This document shows, piece after piece, positions 54,590 through 61,561 of a DNA stretch of 64,000 nucleotides. This DNA is from Woodsholea maritima DSM 17123 (lineage in GTDB: Bacteria > Pseudomonadota > Alphaproteobacteria > Caulobacterales > Maricaulaceae), in NCBI RefSeq assembly GCF_000382325.1, contig NZ_KB908059.1:124001-188000 (forward strand), given 5' to 3'. The position numbers and the translations under genes are program-made. The notes beneath the pieces are model-generated. The model was not told the origin of the DNA, searched no databases, and saw only the letters and a list, made by a program, of their open reading frames with translations. Each line of letters begins with the position of its first letter. The stretch's first letter is position 1.

Positions 54590-55459
54590 ATGTTAGACGA
54601 TCAGCAAAGCCAAACCGTTATTTCTCTTGCGAAACCCTGCGGGGGCGTGATTGAGATCGGTAATCACCTGCCTTTGACGATCATCGCCGGGCCGTGCGCA
54701 CTGGAAAGCCGCAATCATGCTTTGGAAGTCTCTTCTGCCCTTAAAGAGATGTCAGAGCGCCTGGGCGTCAAGCTGATCTATAAAACCTCTTTCGATAAGG
54801 CCAACCGGACCTCGATCCATGCCGAGCGCGGTATGGGCTTGGAAGCGGCGCTGCCGATCTTTGCTGAGATTCGCGAAACCACGGGCCTGCCCGTTCTCAC
54901 CGATGTTCACACGGCGGAACATTGCGCCATCGCGGCTGAGGTCGTCGACGTGCTGCAAATCCCCGCCTTTTTGTGTCGCCAGACCGACATTCTGATCGCA
55001 GCAGCGAAAACCGGTAAAGTAGTCAATGTCAAAAAAGGTCAATTCCTGGCCCCATGGGACATGAAAAACGTCCTCAACAAAGTCATCGAAGCGGGCAATC
55101 CCAATGTCATGGCGTGTGAGCGCGGAGCGAGCTTTGGTTATAACACCCTGGTGACCGATATGCGCGCTTTCCCGATTATGGAAGCCTTTGGCGCGCCGGT
55201 GATTTTTGATGCCACGCACTCGGTTCAACAACCGGGCGGTAAGGGCACAGCCACCGGCGGTCAGCGTGAATTCGTTGCTCCCTTGGCACGCGGCGCGGTC
55301 GCCATCGGTGTGGCCGGTGTCTTCATGGAAACCCATCCTGACCCGGATAATGCGCCGTCTGATGGGCCTAACATGGTGCCGCTGAATGAATTTGAAGCGC
55401 TGGTGAAAGACCTGATGGAGTATGACGCTTTGACCAAGGCGAAAAAAGCGCGTAGCTAA
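54590..55459 (+). CDS. kdsA: 3-deoxy-8-phosphooctulonate synthase, metal-dependent type
   Basis: Makes Kdo-8-phosphate from arabinose-5-phosphate and PEP for lipopolysaccharide. The 289 residues contain [58 protein letters not shown] and [20 protein letters not shown]. The Cys in GPCALES marks the metal-dependent class (E. coli KdsA has Asn there). ATG 54590 is chosen with GGAG eight bases upstream; the open frame reaches 54443 without homology. hldE follows 38 bases later, so two inner-core genes are linked. Confidence 0.95.
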   Translation: MLDDQQSQTVISLAKPCGGVIEIGNHLPLTIIAGPCALESRNHALEVSSALKEMSERLGVKLIYKTSFDKANRTSIHAERGMGLEAALPIFAEIRETTGLPVLTDVHTAEHCAIAAEVVDVLQIPAFLCRQTDILIAAAKTGKVVNVKKGQFLAPWDMKNVLNKVIEAGNPNVMACERGASFGYNTLVTDMRAFPIMEAFGAPVIFDATHSVQQPGGKGTATGGQREFVAPLARGAVAIGVAGVFMETHPDPDNAPSDGPNMVPLNEFEALVKDLMEYDALTKAKKARS

Positions 55460-55497
55460 TCGCCGACCAAAGCCTTCCAACGCATGGGGTTTTCAAG

Positions 55498-56964
55498 ATG
55501 AAGCGTGAAGATGCGGCCGCCCTCATCGGGTTGATCCGGGATAAATCCATTGTCTGTATTGGCGATGTCCTGCTCGATGAATTTGTCTATGGCCATGTTG
55601 GACGCGTCTCACGTGAAGCCCCGGTGCCGATCCTGTCTGAAGGCGGGCGGCGCGCCATGTTGGGCGGGGCGGGTAATCTGGCGCGCAATATCGCCTCTCT
55701 TGGCGGGCGGCCAACGCTCATCTCCGTGATTGGTGATGACCATGCGGGTGCCATGGTGGAGAGCCTGGGCACCAGTGAGGCGCAATCCCAGTTTGTCTTC
55801 GTTCAAGAGGCCGGGCGCTTCACCCCAACCAAGATCCGCTATGTCGCCCAGCAACAGCAGATGTTCTGTGTGGATCGTAATCCGCGCGGCGATATCAACC
55901 CTGAAACGGCGGGTAACATTCTCGACGCGGTCAAAGTTCAGATCGCTTCGGCGGATGCGGTGATTCTCTCCGACTACGGACGGGGCCTTCTCAGCCGCGA
56001 TCTGTGTCAGGCCATCATTACCTTGGCGAAACAACATGGCTGCCCGGTGTGCGTTGATCCGCGCGGCGCGGATTACACCCGCTATGACGGGGCCTATGTC
56101 ATTAAACCTAATGCGCAAGAGCTGGCTGATGAAGCGGGCCTGCCGGTGGACAGTGATGACAGCGCCATTGCCGCGCTTCATGCGGTGAAAGCGCGCTTGC
56201 CTGAAACCGCAGCCCTGTTGGTGACGCGCGGCGGGCAGGGGATGAGCCTGCTCGACCCCCAGGGTCAGATCCATCACCATCGCAGTAAACCGCGCTCGGT
56301 CTTTGATGTGTCAGGCGCGGGTGATACCGCGCTTGCAGCCCTGTCTTTAAGCGTTGCCGCGAAAGTCAGCCTGGATCGTGCCATGGGCTTTGCCGATTTG
56401 GCCGCCGGGGTGGCAGTAGGCAAAACCGGCACCGCCACCGTCAGCCCGGAAGAGATTTTACGTGATACCGCACCGGGTGCAGAATCGCCCGATTGGCGGG
56501 TCATGGCCTGGGATGATCTGGCAGACCAAGTGACCAGCTGGCGCGCTGAAGGGCTGAAAGTCGGTTTCACCAATGGCTGTTTTGATATTCTCCACCCAGG
56601 CCATTTATCGGTATTGCGCTTTGCCAAAGCCTCCTGTGACCGTTTGATCGTGGGGCTCAATTCCGATGCCTCGGTGAAGCGCTTGAAGGGTGAAGAACGC
56701 CCGATCAATAATCAGGCCACGCGCGCCCAGATGTTGGCCTCCTTGGAAACCGTGGACCGGGTGGTGATCTTCGATGAAGAGACCCCGGAAGACTTGATCC
56801 GCACACTCAACCCGCATTGCCTGATCAAGGGCGCAGATTATGTCGCCGATGATTTACCCGGTGCGGCGTTTTTGAAGGCGCAGGGCGGGGAGGTCTTGTT
56901 GGCCCCGCTAGAGGCCGGGTTGTCGACCACCAATATCGTCGCCAAGATCAAGGGGCTGACTTAA
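55498..56964 (+). CDS. hldE: Bifunctional heptose-7-phosphate kinase / heptose-1-phosphate adenylyltransferase
   Basis: Makes ADP-heptose precursors for the LPS inner core. The 488 residues are a two-domain fusion: an N-terminal ribokinase/PfkB kinase (about 1-320; GDVLLDEFVYG, GGAGNLARNIASLGG, FDVSGAGDTALAALSL) and a C-terminal nucleotidyltransferase (about 345-488; VGFTNGCFDILHPGHLSVLR, LKGEERPINNQ). Both active sites look intact, so full activity is expected. It follows kdsA in the same direction. Confidence 0.96.
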   Translation: MKREDAAALIGLIRDKSIVCIGDVLLDEFVYGHVGRVSREAPVPILSEGGRRAMLGGAGNLARNIASLGGRPTLISVIGDDHAGAMVESLGTSEAQSQFVFVQEAGRFTPTKIRYVAQQQQMFCVDRNPRGDINPETAGNILDAVKVQIASADAVILSDYGRGLLSRDLCQAIITLAKQHGCPVCVDPRGADYTRYDGAYVIKPNAQELADEAGLPVDSDDSAIAALHAVKARLPETAALLVTRGGQGMSLLDPQGQIHHHRSKPRSVFDVSGAGDTALAALSLSVAAKVSLDRAMGFADLAAGVAVGKTGTATVSPEEILRDTAPGAESPDWRVMAWDDLADQVTSWRAEGLKVGFTNGCFDILHPGHLSVLRFAKASCDRLIVGLNSDASVKRLKGEERPINNQATRAQMLASLETVDRVVIFDEETPEDLIRTLNPHCLIKGADYVADDLPGAAFLKAQGGEVLLAPLEAGLSTTNIVAKIKGLT

Positions 56965-56973
56965 GCGCGTCCG

Positions 56974-58197
56974 CTACTGCGGCGGATCAATCGGGCGCAC
57001 CGGCACATCACGTACCTCTTCCAGGGGCGGAAGTTCGGGCGCATAGCGGCGCTCATCGGCCAGGATGTCTTGGAGCAGCGCGGTGCGACGCGCCACATCC
57101 TGCTGAATATCCATATAGAATAGATTATATGGCGGCACGCGGCGTTCCTCACGCAGGCGATGGGGGCGACGCAGTAAGGATGAACGTGGGCGCTCGATAA
57201 TCAGTAAGCCATTTTGACATTGCGCCCCGGTTTGCGCCGCGAGGGGTGAGGGCGTATCCTCAAAACTCATGCCTTGGGCCGCCGCGCCGCCTTTATGAAG
57301 GCGGGCGGGGGCATAGTCTTCACCCGTCGTCCATAAAAGCGGATTGACGCACAACAAGGCGCGATCTTCAACGCTGGAAAGCCCGCCCTCGGGCGCCCAG
57401 GTGAGATTGCGCTCCGTAATTGCTTGGATCCGGTTTTTCTCATTGGCGCGCAAGCTGTTGAAGGAAATGACGCAGCGCACATCATTAGGCTGATGACAGG
57501 GCTTTAAGCCCACAGTGTTTTCATCGAGAACATCCAAAGGCACGGGCGTTTCGAGCAGATAGGCCGCGACCATGCGCTTGGCGAGATCTTCATCAGGGGC
57601 AATTTCACTCAGCAAGATTTGCAAGCCATCCATGCCGCCCTGACCATAGCCAACCAGGATAAAGGGGCGAAGATCGCCAATTTGATCTTTGAACGCCAAA
57701 AAGGCATGACGCACATCAGAAGCCGCCGTCAGGCGCGCCTGCACCGAATCTTCGCGCATATTCATAAAGGCATAGAGGGCGGCCTGGCGATAATGCGGCG
57801 CGAACACCGCTCCACTGCGCGCGAAAGGCGCGGCAAAATTGGGAATGACAATATCATCCAGCTCGATGCGCTCTTGCGGGCGATCAAAGGGCGCATTCCA
57901 ATGCGATCCGCCGTCATAGGTCGTGGGATGGATGAAAAACACCGCCGGGTGCGTATCATCGGCTAAGGCCGCAGGGTCTGGCTGAACGATCCAGCTGTCA
58001 GGGGCATTATAGTCTGGTGCGCGCGACAAGTCATAGGTCTGATAGGGCACACCGGGATCCAACGCTGTTTGGAAGATCTGATCGCGTAACACCCAGGAGG
58101 CCAGAGCCAAAAGGATCACAAAGCCCATCCCGCAGATCAGCAAGATTTTACAGACGAGGCCAGCGGTAAGGTCGGGTGTTTTCATGCGCATGATCAT
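56974..58197 (-). CDS. DUF3089 protein, predicted to lack its serine nucleophile
   Basis: 407-residue alpha/beta-hydrolase-like protein anchored by an N-terminal membrane helix (about 14-37). The DUF3089 pattern is visible (ADDTHPAVFFIHPTTYDGGS, PNFAAPFARSGAVFAPHYRQ, FILVGYGQGGMDGLQILLSE, VVAYLLE-like). The nucleophile elbow, normally GHSQG, reads GYGQG: the Ser is Gly (codon GGT checked on the DNA). It may be inactive as a hydrolase or use another residue. Cys residues in the C-terminal half (PCHQPNDVRCVISF, LLCVNPLLW) may form a disulfide. ATG 58197, 58191 and 58185 are possible starts. Confidence 0.82.
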   Translation of the reverse strand: MIMRMKTPDLTAGLVCKILLICGMGFVILLALASWVLRDQIFQTALDPGVPYQTYDLSRAPDYNAPDSWIVQPDPAALADDTHPAVFFIHPTTYDGGSHWNAPFDRPQERIELDDIVIPNFAAPFARSGAVFAPHYRQAALYAFMNMREDSVQARLTAASDVRHAFLAFKDQIGDLRPFILVGYGQGGMDGLQILLSEIAPDEDLAKRMVAAYLLETPVPLDVLDENTVGLKPCHQPNDVRCVISFNSLRANEKNRIQAITERNLTWAPEGGLSSVEDRALLCVNPLLWTTGEDYAPARLHKGGAAAQGMSFEDTPSPLAAQTGAQCQNGLLIIERPRSSLLRRPHRLREERRVPPYNLFYMDIQQDVARRTALLQDILADERRYAPELPPLEEVRDVPVRPIDPPQ

Positions 58198-58329
58198 GGC
58201 CCCTGTGGTAAGCGAAAGAGATAGGCCCTTGCAAGCCCAAAGGGGTGGCTTTTACCGGTGAAGTCACGTTAAATATAATAAGGCGTTGGGAGATTTGTTC
58301 CCAATCGCGTCTAAAGAAAGGCAAAAAGC

Positions 58330-59046
58330 GTGCTGCGTTGGTTGCGTAACAGTTTTCTGACCGGGATAGTGGTGGCGACCCCGGTCGCGGTGACGATTTG
58401 GATCGTATATACCTTCATCAATTTTGTGGATTCAACGGTCAAGCCCTTGATCCCTATGCGGTACAATCCTGAAAGCTATTTACCCTTCGCCATTCCGGGC
58501 ATGGGGTTATTGATCGCAATTGTCGGCCTGACCCTGCTGGGCGCTTTGGCGGCCAATATTTTTGGTCGGACCCTGATTTCCATTGGCGAGCGCTTGGTGA
58601 ATTCACTGCCCCTGGTGCGCAATGTGTATGGCGCGCTGAAACAGATCGTCGAGACTGTGATGGCGGGCAAGGAAAATTCCTTCAAGGAAGTCGTTCTGGT
58701 AGAATATCCGATGGCCGGCCATCATGCCGTGGCCTTTGTCTCGGCCCAAGCCAAAGGCGCAATTGCCAATGAATTGGGTGAAGATGTCATCGGGGTGTTC
58801 GTGCCGACCACACCCAACCCCACATCGGGATTTTTGCTGTTCACCCCGCGCTCCAAAACCATAAAATTGGATATGTCGGTCGAAGAAGCGGCAAAGCTGA
58901 TCATATCCTTTGGCCTGGTGACGCCCGAGCGCTTGCCCAAGGGGGCAATCCCTTCCAAGGCTCCAGCGAAAACCGGTCATCTGGAACGCCATGGGGCGGG
59001 CGAAGATCAGCCTAACGCGCCGCCCGAAACTGAACCTCAGGCCTAA
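58330..59046 (+). CDS. DUF502 membrane protein
   Basis: 238 residues with two N-terminal membrane helices (about 8-30 and 53-77) and a soluble C-terminal half. Family markers: RNSFLTGIVVATPVAVTIWI, IPGMGLLIAIVGLTLLGALA, VNSLPLVRNVYGALKQIVET, TTPNPTSGFLLFTPRSKTI. Function unknown; the family is common in alphaproteobacteria and plants. GTG 58330 start with AAAGG upstream. The C-terminal 35 residues are hydrophilic and variable. Convergent with recG after six bases. Confidence 0.9.
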   Translation: MLRWLRNSFLTGIVVATPVAVTIWIVYTFINFVDSTVKPLIPMRYNPESYLPFAIPGMGLLIAIVGLTLLGALAANIFGRTLISIGERLVNSLPLVRNVYGALKQIVETVMAGKENSFKEVVLVEYPMAGHHAVAFVSAQAKGAIANELGEDVIGVFVPTTPNPTSGFLLFTPRSKTIKLDMSVEEAAKLIISFGLVTPERLPKGAIPSKAPAKTGHLERHGAGEDQPNAPPETEPQA

Positions 59047-59052
59047 ACCGGT

Positions 59053-61137
59053 CTAAGCCGAGCGCATCAGGCGAATACCTTCATCACGCTCAAACAGATA
59101 GAGAAGGGTGCGCAGGGCCTCGCCTTGCGCGCCTTTTAACTCAGGGTCTTGAGCCAGAATCAGCTTGGCGTAATCGCTCGCCTGAGTGAGGAGCCCCGTA
59201 TGATGGCTAAGATCGGCAAAGCGGTAATCAGGAAGGCCTGATTGGCGTAGACCCAGCGGATCACCGCTGCCGCGCAATTTCCAGTCTTCCTCAGCGATAT
59301 AGAAGCCATCATCACTTTCGCGCATCACTTCCAAGCGCCGCCTTGCGGTTTCGCCCAGATTGCCGTGATAGAGGAGGAGACAGTTGGAGGCTTTGTCCCC
59401 ACGTCCCACCCGCCCGCGCAATTGGTGCAGCTGAGCCAGGCCAAAGCGTTCGGCATGTTCGATAATCATGATCGTAGCATCGGGAGCGTCAACGCCCACT
59501 TCAATCACGGTGGTGGCGACCAGAAGATCAATCTCCCCTGCGCGAAAGGCGTTGGCGATGGCCTCTTTATCCTTACCGGCCATGCGACCATGCAGCAGGC
59601 CAACACGCACACCTAATGCCTCTTTCAACATGTCATAGCGCGCCTCGGCCGCGGCGAGATCGGTGGTGTCACTCTCTTCGACCAAAGGGCAAACCCAATA
59701 GGCACGCTCGCCCTTATTCAGTGCACGCCCCAGTCCCGCTATAATATCATCCAGGCGTTCACCCGGCAGGACACGGGTTTCGGGCGGAATGCGTCCCGCA
59801 GGCTTTTCATCCAGGCGCGAGACATCCAAATCGCCATAGACCGCCAGGGTCAAAGTGCGCGGAATCGGCGTCGCACTCATCACCAAGGTTTCTGGCATTG
59901 CGCCCTTCAGGGCGAGCTTGCGCCGGTCAGACACCCCAAAGCGATGCTGCTCATCAATAATCACGAGGCCTAAATCTTTAAACGCCACATCATCTTGGAA
60001 CAGGGCATGGGTGCCACAAATGACGCTGGCCTCACCCTTAGCGATCCGCTCCAGCAAGGCCGTACGGGCTTTGCCTTTATCGCGCCCGGTCAGGACGATC
60101 ACTTCAATACCAGCCGCCTTTAACAGAGGCGTCAGCACGGCCCCGTGCTGGCGCGCTAAAATCTCTGTCGGGGCCATCAGCGCGGTCTGCACACCCGCTT
60201 CACAGGCCTTGGCCGCGGCGAGGGCCGCAACAAAAGTCTTACCCGAACCCACATCCCCATGCAGCAGGCGGGTCATGCGCTCGCGCGCGCCCAGATCGGC
60301 TTTGATCGCTTGATAGGCCCGCATCTGTGCGCCCGTGGGGGTGAAGGGTGCCGCCGCCAAGACGGCCTCAACCTTCGTATCATCACCGGATAGAACCCGC
60401 CCGGCGCGGGTTTTGCGGCTGGCCCGCGCCAGTTTCAGCGCCAATTGATGGGCCAGCATTTCATCAAAGGCGAGGCGGCAACGCGCCGGGCTATCCAGCC
60501 CCGTCAACTTGGGCGCATCGGGGCAATGCAGCTGGGTCAGAGCCGTGCGCCAGCTGGGCCAGTGCGCGCGCTCCATCAGGCCAGGATCAAGCCATTCGGG
60601 CAAGTCTGGGGCTTGATCAAGCGCGGCTTTCGCGGCCTTGCGCGCCGTCGTCGCGGTCAGGCCCGCGGTTAAGGGATATACCGGCTGGATCAAATCCTGG
60701 GGCTTAATCTCATCGGGCCGGGCAATCAGATCGGGATGGGTCATCTGAATTTCGCTGGCAAAGCGTTCGGCCTTGCCCGAGATGACGCGCACTTCGCCCT
60801 CGGGCAATTGCTTTGTCAGATAATCAGCACGCGCGTGAAAGAACACCAGATGCATAAAGCCGGTGTCATCACTGACCCGCACCTTATAGGGCTGGCGCAT
60901 AGTGGGGGGCGGGATATGGGCCTCAACCTCCACCTGGACGGTTACAATACCGCCATCGAGCGCATCACGAATCGCCACCTGTTTGGTGCGATCGATGATC
61001 GCAGTGGGCAGCGTGAACAGCACATCTTTCACCCGGGGCCCACCGGCTGTCTTCTCCAACAGCGGGGCTAAACGCGGTCCAATCCCCTTTAATCGGGTCA
61101 TATCGGCGAACAGGGAAAAGAGAATCTGTGGGCGCAT
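59053..61137 (-). CDS. recG: ATP-dependent DNA helicase RecG
   Basis: Remodels stalled replication forks and Holliday junctions. The 694 residues have the N-terminal wedge/OB domain (about 1-250) and two helicase domains: Walker A LLHGDVGSGKTFVAALAAA, motif II VIIDEQHRFGVSDRRKLALK, motif III VMSATPIPRTL, and motif VI HQLRGRVGRGDKASNCLLL. C-terminal family block present (DDGFYIAEEDWKLRGSGDPL). It is divergent from sdhE and mfd, an alphaproteobacterial arrangement. Confidence 0.96.
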   Translation of the reverse strand: MRPQILFSLFADMTRLKGIGPRLAPLLEKTAGGPRVKDVLFTLPTAIIDRTKQVAIRDALDGGIVTVQVEVEAHIPPPTMRQPYKVRVSDDTGFMHLVFFHARADYLTKQLPEGEVRVISGKAERFASEIQMTHPDLIARPDEIKPQDLIQPVYPLTAGLTATTARKAAKAALDQAPDLPEWLDPGLMERAHWPSWRTALTQLHCPDAPKLTGLDSPARCRLAFDEMLAHQLALKLARASRKTRAGRVLSGDDTKVEAVLAAAPFTPTGAQMRAYQAIKADLGARERMTRLLHGDVGSGKTFVAALAAAKACEAGVQTALMAPTEILARQHGAVLTPLLKAAGIEVIVLTGRDKGKARTALLERIAKGEASVICGTHALFQDDVAFKDLGLVIIDEQHRFGVSDRRKLALKGAMPETLVMSATPIPRTLTLAVYGDLDVSRLDEKPAGRIPPETRVLPGERLDDIIAGLGRALNKGERAYWVCPLVEESDTTDLAAAEARYDMLKEALGVRVGLLHGRMAGKDKEAIANAFRAGEIDLLVATTVIEVGVDAPDATIMIIEHAERFGLAQLHQLRGRVGRGDKASNCLLLYHGNLGETARRRLEVMRESDDGFYIAEEDWKLRGSGDPLGLRQSGLPDYRFADLSHHTGLLTQASDYAKLILAQDPELKGAQGEALRTLLYLFERDEGIRLMRSA

Positions 61138-61219
61138 GGTGTATCAATAGCACAAAAGAGGAACAAATAAAGCTTTGAAGGCTCGACGAAGTCTACGCAG
61201 CGGTTTATATCCGTCCCCC

Positions 61220-61528
61220 ATGACCGATCTATCGACCTCACTGGATTTAGAAACCCGGCGCAAGCGTTTGCGTTTTCGCGCCTGGCACCGTGGCTTTAAA
61301 GAAGCCGACCTCATCATGGGGCGCTTTGCCGATGCCCATCTGGAAAGCTTGAGCGTGGATGAAGTTGCGGAGTTTGAGCGCTTGCTCGATGCGCCTGATC
61401 AAGACGTTTATGGCTGGGTGATTGGCCGCGAACCGACACCGGATAAGTATCAAGGTCCGGTGATGCGCGCCTTGCAAGTCTTCCGCGTGGAAGATGGGGC
61501 AGAATTTGGTGATGGACCGGCGATATAA
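61220..61528 (+). CDS. sdhE: FAD assembly factor SdhE
   Basis: Small factor that promotes covalent FAD attachment to succinate dehydrogenase. 102 residues with the diagnostic RGxxE motif in RFRAWHRGFKEADLIMGRFA (Arg-Gly at about 24-25, Glu at 28) and the downstream VAEFERLLDAPDQDVYGWVI. ATG 61220 is chosen because it places the motif at the usual distance; the frame opens earlier at 61175 without homology. recG lies divergent and mfd 33 bases downstream. Confidence 0.94.
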   Translation: MTDLSTSLDLETRRKRLRFRAWHRGFKEADLIMGRFADAHLESLSVDEVAEFERLLDAPDQDVYGWVIGREPTPDKYQGPVMRALQVFRVEDGAEFGDGPAI

Positions 61529-61561
61529 CCGCCAGCGAACACGAATAATAGGAATACGGGC

